Assembly: GCF_030269515.1 (NCBI RefSeq) | Contig: NZ_BSTM01000010.1 | Coordinates: forward strand, 1 to 64,000 | Reading direction: 5' to 3' | Length of the DNA: 64,000 nucleotides | Source of the DNA: Actinomadura sp. NBRC 104412 | Lineage (GTDB): Bacteria; Actinomycetota; Actinomycetes; Streptosporangiales; Streptosporangiaceae | Shown: positions 1 through 8,462 of the stretch, in pieces | Layout of the letters: the number at the start of each line of letters is the position of its first letter | Position numbering within the stretch: the stretch's first letter is position 1 | The notes under the pieces: generated by a model | What the model was told of the DNA's origin: nothing | The model's input: only the letters and a program-made list of their open reading frames with translations | Databases searched by the model: none | Position numbers and translations under genes: made by a program

Positions 1-2
1 CC

Positions 3-824
3 CCCGACTGGCTGTCGTTCTTCATGTTCACCTACTTCACCGACCGGGACGGCAAGTACCAGCTCGGCACGCTCAAGGAGTCGGCGTTCGACCCGCTGTC
101 ACGCACGTGCGAGTTCATGCTCAAGGAGGAGTCGCATCACATGTTCGTCGGCACCACCGGCGTCGACAGGGTGGTGCAGCGGACGGTCGAGCTGATGCGC
201 GAGCACGACACCGACGACGTCATCGGGCACGGCGGCATCCCCCTCGACGTGATCCAGAAGTACCTCAACTTCCACTACTCGGTGTCGCTGGACCTGTTCG
301 GCGGCGAGACCTCCACCAACGTGGCCAACTACTACACCGCGGGCCTGAAGGGGCGGTGGGCCGAGGAGCGGCGCAAGGACGACCACCGGCTCACCGACGA
401 CTCGATCATGGTCGACGCGATCGTGGACGGAAAGGTCGGGCAGGCCGAGGTCCCCGCGCTGGTCGGGCTGAACACCGACCTGCGCCGTGAGTACATCGGC
501 GACTGCCAGAACGGCGTGAACCGGTGGAACCGGATCCTGGAGGAGGCGGGCCTGCCGCAGCGGTTCCGGCTGCCCAGCGTCGCGTTCAACCGGAAGGTGG
601 GCGCGTTCGCCGGGATCGAGGCCACGCCCGACGGCGAGATCCTCTCGTCCGAGGAGTGGGAGCGGCGCAAGGGCGCATGGCTGCCCACCGAGGTCGACAA
701 GACGCACGTCCGATCCCTGATGCAGCCGGTGTACGAGCGCGGCAAGATCGCCGCCTGGATCGCGCCGCCGCGCCAGGGAATCAACGGCAAGCCGTTCGAC
801 TACGACTACGTCCACCTCGCCTGA
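3..824 (+). CDS. boxB: Benzoyl-CoA 2,3-epoxidase subunit BoxB, 3' part
   Basis: BoxB is the soluble di-iron oxygenase that epoxidises benzoyl-CoA in the aerobic hybrid box pathway. The reading frame is already open at the window edge, so only the C-terminal 273 residues of a protein usually near 470 are visible. They include the stretch TCEFMLKEESHHMFVG, which carries Glu and His residues of the kind that ligate the di-iron centre, and the typical BoxB tail with DTDDVIGHGGIP and NYYTAGLKGRW. The next gene, a benzoate-CoA ligase, starts 18 bp downstream and makes the substrate for this enzyme. Family assignment is from recognition of the sequence. BoxA and BoxC would be expected upstream but cannot be seen. 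Confidence 0.9.
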   Translation, partial: PDWLSFFMFTYFTDRDGKYQLGTLKESAFDPLSRTCEFMLKEESHHMFVGTTGVDRVVQRTVELMREHDTDDVIGHGGIPLDVIQKYLNFHYSVSLDLFGGETSTNVANYYTAGLKGRWAEERRKDDHRLTDDSIMVDAIVDGKVGQAEVPALVGLNTDLRREYIGDCQNGVNRWNRILEEAGLPQRFRLPSVAFNRKVGAFAGIEATPDGEILSSEEWERRKGAWLPTEVDKTHVRSLMQPVYERGKIAAWIAPPRQGINGKPFDYDYVHLA

Positions 825-841
825 AGCGGAACCGCCTCCAG

Positions 842-2416
842 ATGATCGAAACCTTCAATGCCAGCACCTACCTGCTCGACCGCCACATCGACGGTGGCGA
901 CGGCGACCGCTTGGCACTGACCGGCCCGTCCGGGGACCTCACCTACGCACAACTGCACGACGATGTCCGGAGGACCGCGACCGGACTGCGCGACATCGGC
1001 CTGCTGCCCGAGCAGCGCCTGCTGATGTTCATGGCCGACTCGCCGGAGTTCGTCACGGTGTTCCTGGCGGCGTTGCGGATCGGCGCCATCCCGGTGCCGG
1101 TGTCGACGATGCTGCGCGCCGACGGGCTGGCCGAGTTGCTGCGCGACTCGGGCGCGCGGCTGCTGGCGGTGTCGGCGGACTTCGCCGACGTCGCGCTGCG
1201 GGCCATCGCCGACGCGCCGGATCTGACCGGCGTGCTCACCGCCGAGGGGGCGGACGTCCCGGCGGCGATCCCGGTGCATCGGCTCGCGGACCTGGCCCGT
1301 GCCGAGCCGGACGGCGGACCGCGGCCCACCACCGCGGACACGCCGGCGTTCTGGCTCTACACCTCCGGGACGACCGGCACCCCCAAGGCGGCCATGCACC
1401 GGCACGGCTCGATCCGTGTGGTCTGTGAGACCTACGGCAGGCAGGTCCTGGGCATTCGCCCCGACGACCGGTGCCTGTCGGCGGCCAAGGCGTTCTTCGC
1501 CTACGGACTGGGCAACACGGTGCTGTTCCCGCTGGCGGTGGGCGCGGCGGCGATCCTGGAACCGGCGCCGTCGCGACCCGAGGTGCTGGCCGAGCGGGCC
1601 CGGACCCACCGGGCGACCCTCTTCTTCGCCGGTCCGACGTTCTTCGCGAACATGCTGCGGGCCGGGCTGCCCCCGGACGCGCTCGGCGGGGTGCGGCTGT
1701 CGGCGTCGGCGGGAGAGCCGCTGCCCGCGTCCCTGTACCACCGCTGGACCGAGCACTTCGGGGTGGACATCCTCGACGGCATCGGGATGACCGAGATGCT
1801 GCACATCTTCCTGTCCAACCGGGAGGGGGACGTGCGGCCCGGGACGACCGGTGTGGTCGTTCCCGGCTATGAACTGCGCATCCTTGATGAGGAGGGCAAT
1901 CCGGTCGCCCCCGGTACGCCCGGAACGCTGTACGTGCGGGGCGAGTCGACGGCGACCGGCTACTGGTCGAGGTACGCCGCGTCCCGGCAGGTGTTCCAGG
2001 GAGAGTGGCTGTGCACCGGCGACACCTATGTCCAGGACGCCGACGGCTACTACACCTGCTTGGGACGTACCGGCGACATGCTCAAGGCCGGCGGCATCTG
2101 GGTCTCGCCCGCCGAGGTGGAGGCCCGGTTGCTGGCGCATCCGGGCGTCGAGGAGGCGGTCGTGGTGGGAGCGGCCGACGCCGACGGGCTGGAGAAGCCG
2201 GTCGCCTACGTGGTGACGGCCACCGGAGCGGCACCGACCGAGGCGGAGCTGATCGAGTTCTGCCGTGAGGGGCTTCCGTCCTTCAAACGGCCACGGCGGG
2301 TGGTGTTCGTGGACGCCATGCCCACCACCGCCACCGGGAAGGTCCGCCGGGTGGAGCTGCGCGCTCATGCGGCGGGCGTCCTGTCCGACCGGCACGGGGA
2401 GGTCGTCGCGTCGTGA
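842..2416 (+). CDS. Benzoate-CoA ligase
   Basis: An ANL-superfamily enzyme of 524 residues that activates benzoate, or a close aryl acid, to its CoA thioester using ATP. The phosphate-binding motif YTSGTTGTPKA, the GIGMTEMLHIF motif, the hinge sequence CTGDTYVQDADGYYTCLGR and the C-terminal catalytic lysine context TATGKVRR are present. The length matches BadA/BclA-type ligases. The frame is open further upstream inside boxB, but the ATG at 842 gives the family N-terminus (MIETFNASTYLLDRH). The stop overlaps the next gene by 4 bp (GTGA), so translational coupling is likely. Other aryl acids such as hydroxybenzoates cannot be excluded as substrates. Confidence 0.9.
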   Translation: MIETFNASTYLLDRHIDGGDGDRLALTGPSGDLTYAQLHDDVRRTATGLRDIGLLPEQRLLMFMADSPEFVTVFLAALRIGAIPVPVSTMLRADGLAELLRDSGARLLAVSADFADVALRAIADAPDLTGVLTAEGADVPAAIPVHRLADLARAEPDGGPRPTTADTPAFWLYTSGTTGTPKAAMHRHGSIRVVCETYGRQVLGIRPDDRCLSAAKAFFAYGLGNTVLFPLAVGAAAILEPAPSRPEVLAERARTHRATLFFAGPTFFANMLRAGLPPDALGGVRLSASAGEPLPASLYHRWTEHFGVDILDGIGMTEMLHIFLSNREGDVRPGTTGVVVPGYELRILDEEGNPVAPGTPGTLYVRGESTATGYWSRYAASRQVFQGEWLCTGDTYVQDADGYYTCLGRTGDMLKAGGIWVSPAEVEARLLAHPGVEEAVVVGAADADGLEKPVAYVVTATGAAPTEAELIEFCREGLPSFKRPRRVVFVDAMPTTATGKVRRVELRAHAAGVLSDRHGEVVAS

Positions 2417-3402
2417 CCGTCATCGAACGCGATCTGCTCATCGTCGGCGCGGGCCCGGTCGGGTTGTACGCGGCCTACTACGCCGGGTTCCGGGGACTGT
2501 CGACCACGATCGTCGATTCGCTGCCGGAGCCCGGCGGTCAGGTGACGGCGATGTACCCGGAGAAGCCGATCTACGACATCGCGGGCTTTCCCGCCGTCAA
2601 GGGCCGTGACCTGGTCGCCGGTCTGATGGAGCAGGCCGCCCGCTTCGATCCCACCTTCGTCCTGGGCGAGGCGGCCCGGACCCTGCGACGCGACGACGAC
2701 GGCGCCATCTCCGTCACCACGTCGGCCGGGACGCGGATCGGCTGCCGCGCCGTGGTGATCAGCGGCGGCATCGGCACCTTCACCCCGCGCCCGCTGCCGG
2801 TGGGCGGCGAGTGGCTGGGCCGCGGCCTGTCCTATTTCGTCCCGTCCCTGGAGGCGCACGCGGGACAGGACGTGGTCGTGGTCGGCGGCGGCGACAGCGC
2901 CTGCGACTGGGCGCTGAGCCTGGAACCCATCGCCCGGTCGGTCACGCTGGTGCACCGCCGTTCCGCGTTCCGCGCGCACGCCCACAGCGTGGCCCGGCTC
3001 ATGGCGTCCACCGTCGAGGTCGTCACCGAGGCGCAGGTGACGGGCGTCCACGGCGGCGAGCGGGTCGAGCGGGTGGAGATCACGGGGCCGGAGGGCAGCG
3101 CCGTCCGGCCCGCGCAGGCGGTCATCGCGGCCCTCGGGTTCACCGCCAACCTCGGCCCGATCCGCCAATGGGGGATCGACGTGGCCGGCAACCGGTACCT
3201 GCCGGTCGACACCACCATGGCCACCAACCTGCCCGGCGTGTTCGCCGCCGGGGACATCACCGACTACCCGGGCAAGGTCCGGCTGATCTCGGTCGGCTTC
3301 GGCGAGGCGGCCACCGCCGTCAACAACGCCGCCGTCCTGATCGACCCGCAGGAGCAGCTGTTCCCCGGCCACTCCTCGGACGCCATGCCCGCCCTGGCCT
3401 GA
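2413..3402 (+). CDS. Thioredoxin-reductase-like ferredoxin--NADP(+) reductase
   Basis: A 329-residue two-dinucleotide-binding flavoprotein. It has an FAD motif at the N-terminus (GAGPVGLYAAYYAG), the TrxR-like FNR signature PGGQVTAMYPEKPIYDIAGFP, an NADPH motif (VVGGGDSACDWALSL) and the C-terminal FAD motif GVFAAGDITDYPGK. The CxxC redox pair of true thioredoxin reductase is absent, which favours the ferredoxin-NADP reductase type. It starts with GTG overlapping the ligase stop. With the ferredoxin encoded next, it could pass NADPH electrons to BoxB, replacing the usual BoxA reductase; that role is inferred from position. Confidence 0.85.
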   Translation: MTVIERDLLIVGAGPVGLYAAYYAGFRGLSTTIVDSLPEPGGQVTAMYPEKPIYDIAGFPAVKGRDLVAGLMEQAARFDPTFVLGEAARTLRRDDDGAISVTTSAGTRIGCRAVVISGGIGTFTPRPLPVGGEWLGRGLSYFVPSLEAHAGQDVVVVGGGDSACDWALSLEPIARSVTLVHRRSAFRAHAHSVARLMASTVEVVTEAQVTGVHGGERVERVEITGPEGSAVRPAQAVIAALGFTANLGPIRQWGIDVAGNRYLPVDTTMATNLPGVFAAGDITDYPGKVRLISVGFGEAATAVNNAAVLIDPQEQLFPGHSSDAMPALA

Positions 3403-3462
3403 CCGCTCGTCCACCGCGACGTCCCGGCGCCCGGCCTAGTGAATTGTGAGGAGGACGACTTC

Positions 3463-3801
3463 ATGCCGTACGTCATCGCCGCGGCATGCATCGATGTGAT
3501 GGACCGCTCCTGCGTCGAGGAGTGCCCTGTCGACTGCATCTACGAGGGCGAACGCAAGCTCTACATCAACCCCGGCGAATGCATCGACTGCGGCGCCTGC
3601 GAGCCGGCGTGCCCGGTGTCGGCGATCGTTCAGGACCGGCGGGTGCCCCCCGACCAGAGCGACTTCGTCGCCGACAACGCCCGCTTCTTCGACATGCCGT
3701 TGCCCGGCCGGGACGCGCCGCTCGGCATGGCCGGGGGAGCGGGAGCCGTCGGCCCGCTCGGTGTCGACACCGAACTCGTCGCCTCCTACCAGGCCGGCTG
3801 A
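3463..3801 (+). CDS. fdxA: 7Fe/8Fe ferredoxin (FdxA type)
   Basis: A 112-residue ferredoxin with eight cysteines: C9, C17, C21 and C25 in the first half, and a second set in GECIDCGACEPACP. This fits FdxA-like proteins with a [3Fe-4S] and a [4Fe-4S] cluster. The ATG at 3463 is preceded by the strong ribosome-binding sequence GAGGAGGA (3448-3455), so the in-frame GTG at 3439 is less likely. The C-terminal extension after residue 60 is typical of actinobacterial FdxA. It lies between the reductase and the rest of the benzoate genes and is the likely electron donor to BoxB. Confidence 0.88.
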   Translation: MPYVIAAACIDVMDRSCVEECPVDCIYEGERKLYINPGECIDCGACEPACPVSAIVQDRRVPPDQSDFVADNARFFDMPLPGRDAPLGMAGGAGAVGPLGVDTELVASYQAG

Positions 3802-4127
3802 TGCTGGACGGCATGCCGCTGATCGACGTGCACCTGCACGCCCCCCGGCTCACCACTCTCAAACCGGCGTGCAGACAGTGGGCGCACGACTTCGGTGACA
3901 ACGCGGTGCTGGAGCGCGTCTACGACGACTCCGGCGCCATCGTCCCGGAGCGGTTCGATGAGTACCTGGCCGGCGAGGGCGTGGACGTGGCGTTGCTGCT
4001 GTCGGGCGTCCCCGGCATCGCCCGCAACGCCCGCGCCGTCGCCGCCCTGTGCCCGGACGAGCGGGCCGCCACGCTGGTGCCGGCGGGTAACGCCACCCAC
4101 GTCCACAACCCGAAGCCGGAGGTCTGA
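3801..4127 (+). CDS. Truncated amidohydrolase-2 family protein
   Basis: A 108-residue protein starting MLDGMPLIDVHLHAP. This is the first strand and HxH metal motif of the amidohydrolase-2 (TIM-barrel metal-dependent hydrolase) family, which normally has about 270-300 residues. The sequence resembles only the N-terminal third, and the later metal-binding His and the catalytic Asp are missing. It is joined to both neighbours by TGATG junctions, so translation looks intact although the domain is not. Either it is a deletion remnant kept for coupling, or it has a reduced non-catalytic role. I cannot assign a substrate. Confidence 0.6.
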   Translation: MLDGMPLIDVHLHAPRLTTLKPACRQWAHDFGDNAVLERVYDDSGAIVPERFDEYLAGEGVDVALLLSGVPGIARNARAVAALCPDERAATLVPAGNATHVHNPKPEV

Positions 4128-4645
4128 TGGCGATCTACGCGCTCGGCGACCTGGTGCCGCGGATCCATCCGGACGCGTTCGTCCATCCGGACGCCACGGT
4201 GATCGGCTCGGTGAGGATCGGAGCCCGATCGTCGGTGTGGCCGGCGGCGGTGCTGCGCGGCGACTACGGCCGCATCGAGATCGGCGAGGCGACATCCGTC
4301 CAGGACGGCACCGTGCTGCACACCACCGAGGAATGGCCGACGCTCATCGGCGACCGCTGCGTGATCGGCCACAACGCCCATCTCGAAGGCTGTGTGATCG
4401 GCGACGACTGCCTCATCGGCTCCGGTTCCATCGTGCTGAACCGCGCCGTCGTCGCCTCCGGTGGCGCGGTCGGCGCCGCCGCCCTGGTCCCCGAGGACGG
4501 CCGTGTCCCGGCCGGGCATGTCGCCCTGGGCGTCCCCGCCAAGCCGAGACCGGCGCCCGACCTGGCCGAATGGACCGCCGAAGCGGTCGGCCTGTATGTG
4601 GACATGGCCGCCCGCCACCGCACCGGACTGCGCCGCATCGGCTGA
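4127..4645 (+). CDS. Gamma-carbonic-anhydrase-like hexapeptide-repeat protein (PaaY-like)
   Basis: A 172-residue left-handed beta-helix protein with hexapeptide repeats (VIGSVRIGARSSVWPAAVLR and following). It keeps the three zinc-binding histidines of the gamma-carbonic anhydrase fold in the contexts VLHTT and IGHNAHLEG. Proteins of this type (PaaY, CaiE) accompany CoA-dependent catabolic operons; PaaY has been described as a thioesterase that removes dead-end CoA adducts. It overlaps the truncated amidohydrolase by one base at TGATG and precedes the hydroxyacyl-CoA dehydrogenase by 9 bp. Carbonic anhydrase activity is possible but less likely in this context. Confidence 0.8.
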   Translation: MAIYALGDLVPRIHPDAFVHPDATVIGSVRIGARSSVWPAAVLRGDYGRIEIGEATSVQDGTVLHTTEEWPTLIGDRCVIGHNAHLEGCVIGDDCLIGSGSIVLNRAVVASGGAVGAAALVPEDGRVPAGHVALGVPAKPRPAPDLAEWTAEAVGLYVDMAARHRTGLRRIG

Positions 4646-4654
4646 AAGGACACC

Positions 4655-6136
4655 ATGCACCAGACCGTCGCCATCGTCGGCGCGGGCACCATGGGAGCCG
4701 GCATCGCCCAGGTCGCCGCGCTCGCCGGACACCCCGTCCTGCTTCTGGACGCGGAACCCGGCGCCGCCGGCCGCGCGGCCGCCGGTATCCGCGACCGGGT
4801 CAAGGCACTGGTGGCGCGCGGGAAGACCGACGCCGATCCCGACGCCCTGGACCTGACCACGGCACCGTCCCTGGAATCGCTCGCGCCCGCGCGGATCGTC
4901 ATCGAGGCGATCGTGGAGGACCTGACCGCCAAGCGCGCCCTGTTCAACGACCTGGAGCGCGTCGTCGCTCCCGACTGCATCCTGGCCAGCAACACCTCCT
5001 CGCTGTCGCCCACCGCGATCGCGGCCGGCGCCGCCCATCCCGAGCGCATCCTCGGCTTGCACTTCTTCAACCCCGTGCCGCGCATGCGCCTGGTCGAGGT
5101 GATCTCCGGCACCGGCACCGCGGCCGACGTCGCGGACCGGGCCGCGGACCTGGTCACCGGATGGGGCAAGACCGTTGTCCGCGCCGCGCCCACCCCGGGA
5201 TTCATCGTCAACCGCGTCGCCCGGCCCTTCTACGCCGAGGCGTGGCGGCTGCTGACGGAACGGGCCGCCCCACCTGAGACCATCGACGCCGTTCTGACCG
5301 GCGCGGCCGGCTTTCCGATGGGCCCGTTCGCGCTCATGGACCTGATCGGCCACGATGTGAACGAGGCGGTCACGCGCTCGGTGTGGACGGCCTTCGCCCA
5401 GGACCCGCGCTTCGAGCCCTCCCGGGCGCAACGCGACCTGGTGGAGGCGGGACGCCTTGGACGCAAGACCGGACACGGCGTCTACCGCTACGGTGCCGAC
5501 GCCGGCCCCTCGGCCGCCGCCACCGCACCACCGTGCTCCGCACCGCCGAAGGTGATCGACCACAGCGCAGCCGACCTCCGTGCCCTCATGGCGCGCACAG
5601 GCGTCCCCGTTCTGGAGGGATGCCGCGACACGGGTGTGATGGAGTTGCCCGGCGGCGCGCTCCTGGTTCGCAGCACCGGCGTCACCGCGACCGAACTGGC
5701 CGCCCGGCACGACGCCCCGGTGATCGTCGTGGACCGGACCCTGGACGACACCACCGCCACCGCGATCGCCATCGCCGCCAGTGACGGCTGCCCCGGCGAC
5801 GCCCTCCGCGAGGCGACCGGCCTGCTCCAAGCAGCGGGCCTGGCCGTCCACGTCATCGACGACGCGCCCGGCCTCATCGTCACCCGCACGGTCGCCATGC
5901 TCGTCAACCTCGCCGCCGACGCTCTGCACCAGGGCGTCGCCGACGCGGCGGACATCGACACCGCGATGCGCCTGGGGGCGGGCCACCCACTCGGCCCGCT
6001 CACTTGGGGCGACCGCTGGGGCGCCGACACCGTCCACGCCATCGTCACCAACCTTCACCACGGCTACGGCGATCCGCGCTACCGCCCGAGCCCGCTGCTG
6101 CGCCGCCGCGCCCTGTCCGGAGGACGACTCGCATGA
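4655..6136 (+). CDS. paaH: 3-Hydroxyacyl-CoA dehydrogenase (PaaH-like)
   Basis: A 493-residue NAD-dependent 3-hydroxyacyl-CoA dehydrogenase, the length of PaaH/PaaC rather than the shorter fadB2 type. The NAD motif VAIVGAGTMGAGIAQ is at the N-terminus, and the catalytic His region LGLHFFNPVPRMRLVEVI lies near residue 130. Two C-terminal 3HCDH domains follow; the second (ITWG-like LTWGDRWGADTVHAIV) is typical of PaaH. A ribosome site AAAGGA lies 4 bp before the ATG. In the box or paa lower pathway it would oxidise 3-hydroxyadipyl-CoA to 3-oxoadipyl-CoA. It overlaps the hydratase gene by ATGA. Confidence 0.9.
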   Translation: MHQTVAIVGAGTMGAGIAQVAALAGHPVLLLDAEPGAAGRAAAGIRDRVKALVARGKTDADPDALDLTTAPSLESLAPARIVIEAIVEDLTAKRALFNDLERVVAPDCILASNTSSLSPTAIAAGAAHPERILGLHFFNPVPRMRLVEVISGTGTAADVADRAADLVTGWGKTVVRAAPTPGFIVNRVARPFYAEAWRLLTERAAPPETIDAVLTGAAGFPMGPFALMDLIGHDVNEAVTRSVWTAFAQDPRFEPSRAQRDLVEAGRLGRKTGHGVYRYGADAGPSAAATAPPCSAPPKVIDHSAADLRALMARTGVPVLEGCRDTGVMELPGGALLVRSTGVTATELAARHDAPVIVVDRTLDDTTATAIAIAASDGCPGDALREATGLLQAAGLAVHVIDDAPGLIVTRTVAMLVNLAADALHQGVADAADIDTAMRLGAGHPLGPLTWGDRWGADTVHAIVTNLHHGYGDPRYRPSPLLRRRALSGGRLA

Positions 6137-6873
6137 CGCTGACCCGGGTGCGCCGCGAGGACCACATCTGGTGGATCGGCCTGGACCGGCCGTCCAAACA
6201 CAACGCCCTGGACCAGGCCATGGTCGACGAACTGGACGCGGTGCTGGCCGAAGCCCGCCACCACCCGTGCGTCCTGATCGTCCACTCGACCACCCCCGGT
6301 GTCTTCGCCGCCGGGGCCGACATCACCGAACTGCGCGACCGCGACGCCGACGCGGCGCTGCTGGCCATCAACGCCGGGCTCTTCGAACGGCTGGAAGCCC
6401 ACCGCTGGCCCACCATCGCGCTGATCGACGGGCCCGCTCTCGGCGGCGGCTGTGAACTCGCCCTGGCCTGCGACTTCCGCATCGCCTCACAGAACGCGGT
6501 GTTCGCGCAGCCGGAACTGTCCCTCGGCATCATCGCCGGTGCCGGAGCGAACTGGCGCCTGCCGCAACTGGCCGGCCTGGCCACCGCCCGCCGCATGCTC
6601 TACGCCGGAGCCCGGATCGACGCTCGCGAAGCGCTCGCCGCCGGCCTGGTCGACGAGGTCGTCGACCAAGCCGGGCTTCTGCCCGAACGCGGCAAGGCCC
6701 TGGCCGGCACCATCGCCAAGCGCTCATGGCGAGCCCTGGAGCTGACCAAGCTCGCCCTGCGCAGCAGACGCCCCGCCACCACGACCTTCGACATCGCCGC
6801 ACAAGCCCTGCTGTTCGACAGCGAGGACAAGCACACCCGCATGACGGCCTTCCTGGAGCGGAGAAACCGATGA
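6133..6873 (+). CDS. Enoyl-CoA hydratase/isomerase
   Basis: A 246-residue crotonase-fold protein. The oxyanion-hole segment FAAGADITEL, the GPALGGGCELALACD segment with the first catalytic Glu, and PELSLGII with the second Glu are all visible. It is therefore likely a true hydratase, PaaF-like, acting on 2,3-dehydroadipyl-CoA. The ATG at 6133 overlaps the paaH-like stop, and its own stop overlaps the next start, so it sits mid-operon. The usual PGxGGTQRLP stretch reads AGAGANWRLP here. Isomerase activity of the PaaG kind cannot be excluded. Confidence 0.85.
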   Translation: MTLTRVRREDHIWWIGLDRPSKHNALDQAMVDELDAVLAEARHHPCVLIVHSTTPGVFAAGADITELRDRDADAALLAINAGLFERLEAHRWPTIALIDGPALGGGCELALACDFRIASQNAVFAQPELSLGIIAGAGANWRLPQLAGLATARRMLYAGARIDAREALAAGLVDEVVDQAGLLPERGKALAGTIAKRSWRALELTKLALRSRRPATTTFDIAAQALLFDSEDKHTRMTAFLERRNR

Positions 6874-8417
6874 CGCCCGTACTGCGCAGCTACACCCAGG
6901 ACACCTGGCAGGACGGCGGCGGCCCGGCCAAACCCCTGCTGGACGCCGCCACCGGCGAGACCGTCGCCCTCCTGCCGGCCACCGGCCCCGACCCGGCCGC
7001 CATGCTGGCGTACGCACGCCGGGTCGGCGGCCCGGCCCTGCGCGCCCTCACCTTCCGCCGGCGCGCGGCCGTCCTCAAGGACCTGGCCAAGCACCTGCGC
7101 GGTCACCTGGAGGAGTTCGCCGAGCTCAGCACCCGTACCGGCGCCACCCGCCGCGATACCGCCGTCGACGTCGACGGCGGTATCGGCACCCTCGCCGTCT
7201 ACGCCGGCAAGGGCGTCCGCGAGCTCCCGGACGCGACCGTCCTGCCCGACGGGGACACCGAACCGCTCGGCCGCGGCGGCACCTTCGCCGGACGCCATGT
7301 CCTCGGCCCCCGCCTGGGCGCGGCGGTGCAGATCAACGCGTTCAACTTCCCCGTCTGGGGCATGCTGGAGAAGTTCGCACCGGCGTTCCTGGCCGGGATG
7401 CCCTCGGTCGTCAAACCCGCCGGGCAGACCGCCTACCTCACCGAACTCGTCGTCCGGCGCATCATCGAGTCCGGAATCCTTCCCGAAGGCGCGCTCTCGC
7501 TGCTGTGCGCCGGGCCCGCCGGGCTCCTCGACGCCCTCACCGCCCAGGACACCCTCGGCTTCACCGGCTCGGCCGCCACCGCCCTCGCCCTGCGCACCCA
7601 CCCCGTCGTCGCGGGCCGGTCCGTGCCGTTCAACGCCGAGGCCGACTCGCTCAACTGCTCCGTCCTCGGACCCGACGTCACCCCCGACGACCCGGAGTTC
7701 GCGCTGTTCGTCGACCAGCTCGTCACCGAGATGACCGTCAAGGCCGGCCAGAAGTGCACGGCGATCCGCCGCGCCCTCGTTCCCTCCGCCTCCGCGGACG
7801 CCGTCGCCGACGCGGTCATGGAACGCCTGCGCGGAACGGTCGTCGGCCATCCGGCCGGCGAGGACGTGGACATGGGGCCGGTGGTCAGCCTCGCCCAGCG
7901 CGACGAGGTGCGCGACGCCGTCGCCCGCCTCTCGGCCGATGCCAAGGTCGTCTTCGGTGATCCGGCGCGCGTCGACGTCACCGGCGCCGACGCCGAACGC
8001 GGCGCCTTCCTCTCACCGATCCTGCTGCGCTGCGACGACCCCGCCGCCCCCGCCCCGCACGAGGTCGAGGCGTTCGGCCCCGTCAGCACGCTGCTGCCGT
8101 ACAGCGGGCTCGACGAGGCCGCCGAGATCGCCGCCCGGGGAGGAGGCAGCCTCGCGGGATCGATCGTCACCGCCGACGACCAGGTCGCACGGACGCTCAT
8201 CACGGCACTCGCCCCCTGGCACGGCCGGTTGCTCGTCCTCAACCGGCACGACGCCGCCGAATCGACGGGCCACGGCGTCGCCATGCCCCAGCTGATCCAC
8301 GGCGGGCCAGGCCGGGCCGGTGGGGGAGAGGAACTGGGCGGTCTGCGAGCGCTCCGCCCCTACCTGCGCCGCACCGCGGTCCAGGCGCACCCCGGTCTCC
8401 TGGCGGACCTCGCATGA
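6870..8417 (+). CDS. boxD: 3,4-Dehydroadipyl-CoA semialdehyde dehydrogenase (BoxD-like)
   Basis: A 515-residue aldehyde dehydrogenase matching the BoxD/PaaZ-ALDH branch (PVWGMLEKFAPAFLAGMPSVVKPA, INAFNFPVWG). The active-site Cys lies in AGQKCTAIRR and the general-base Glu in FNAEADSLN. The hydratase domain fused in PaaZ is absent, which suits BoxD. In the box pathway this enzyme oxidises 3,4-dehydroadipyl-CoA semialdehyde after ring cleavage by BoxC. It is the last gene of the run and is followed 8 bp later by a 15-bp-stem hairpin, so it probably ends the operon. Confidence 0.87.
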   Translation: MTPVLRSYTQDTWQDGGGPAKPLLDAATGETVALLPATGPDPAAMLAYARRVGGPALRALTFRRRAAVLKDLAKHLRGHLEEFAELSTRTGATRRDTAVDVDGGIGTLAVYAGKGVRELPDATVLPDGDTEPLGRGGTFAGRHVLGPRLGAAVQINAFNFPVWGMLEKFAPAFLAGMPSVVKPAGQTAYLTELVVRRIIESGILPEGALSLLCAGPAGLLDALTAQDTLGFTGSAATALALRTHPVVAGRSVPFNAEADSLNCSVLGPDVTPDDPEFALFVDQLVTEMTVKAGQKCTAIRRALVPSASADAVADAVMERLRGTVVGHPAGEDVDMGPVVSLAQRDEVRDAVARLSADAKVVFGDPARVDVTGADAERGAFLSPILLRCDDPAAPAPHEVEAFGPVSTLLPYSGLDEAAEIAARGGGSLAGSIVTADDQVARTLITALAPWHGRLLVLNRHDAAESTGHGVAMPQLIHGGPGRAGGGEELGGLRALRPYLRRTAVQAHPGLLADLA

Positions 8418-8425
8418 CCGGCTCC

Positions 8426-8462
8426 GACGGTCCCCGCCGCCGAGGACGCGGCGGGGACCGTC
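8426..8462 (+). terminator. Strong hairpin ending the benzoate operon
   Basis: A perfect 15-bp inverted repeat (8426-8440 and 8448-8462, arm GACGGTCCCCGCCGC) with a 7-nt loop begins 8 bp after the semialdehyde dehydrogenase stop. No T-tract follows, which is common for actinobacterial terminators. Confidence 0.75.

Noticed and set aside
524-841. Longer N-terminus for the benzoate-CoA ligase
   Set aside because: The added residues lie in the wrong frame of boxB and look like shadow sequence. The family N-terminus begins at ATG 842.
2413-3402. Thioredoxin reductase
   Set aside because: The CxxC active site is missing and the signature matches ferredoxin-NADP reductases of the TrxR-like type.
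3920-6061. 713-codon open frame on the minus strand
   Set aside because: It is antisense to the hydroxyacyl-CoA dehydrogenase and neighbours, whose proteins have clear motifs. Its translation is Arg/Gly/Val-rich low-complexity sequence typical of GC-rich shadow frames.
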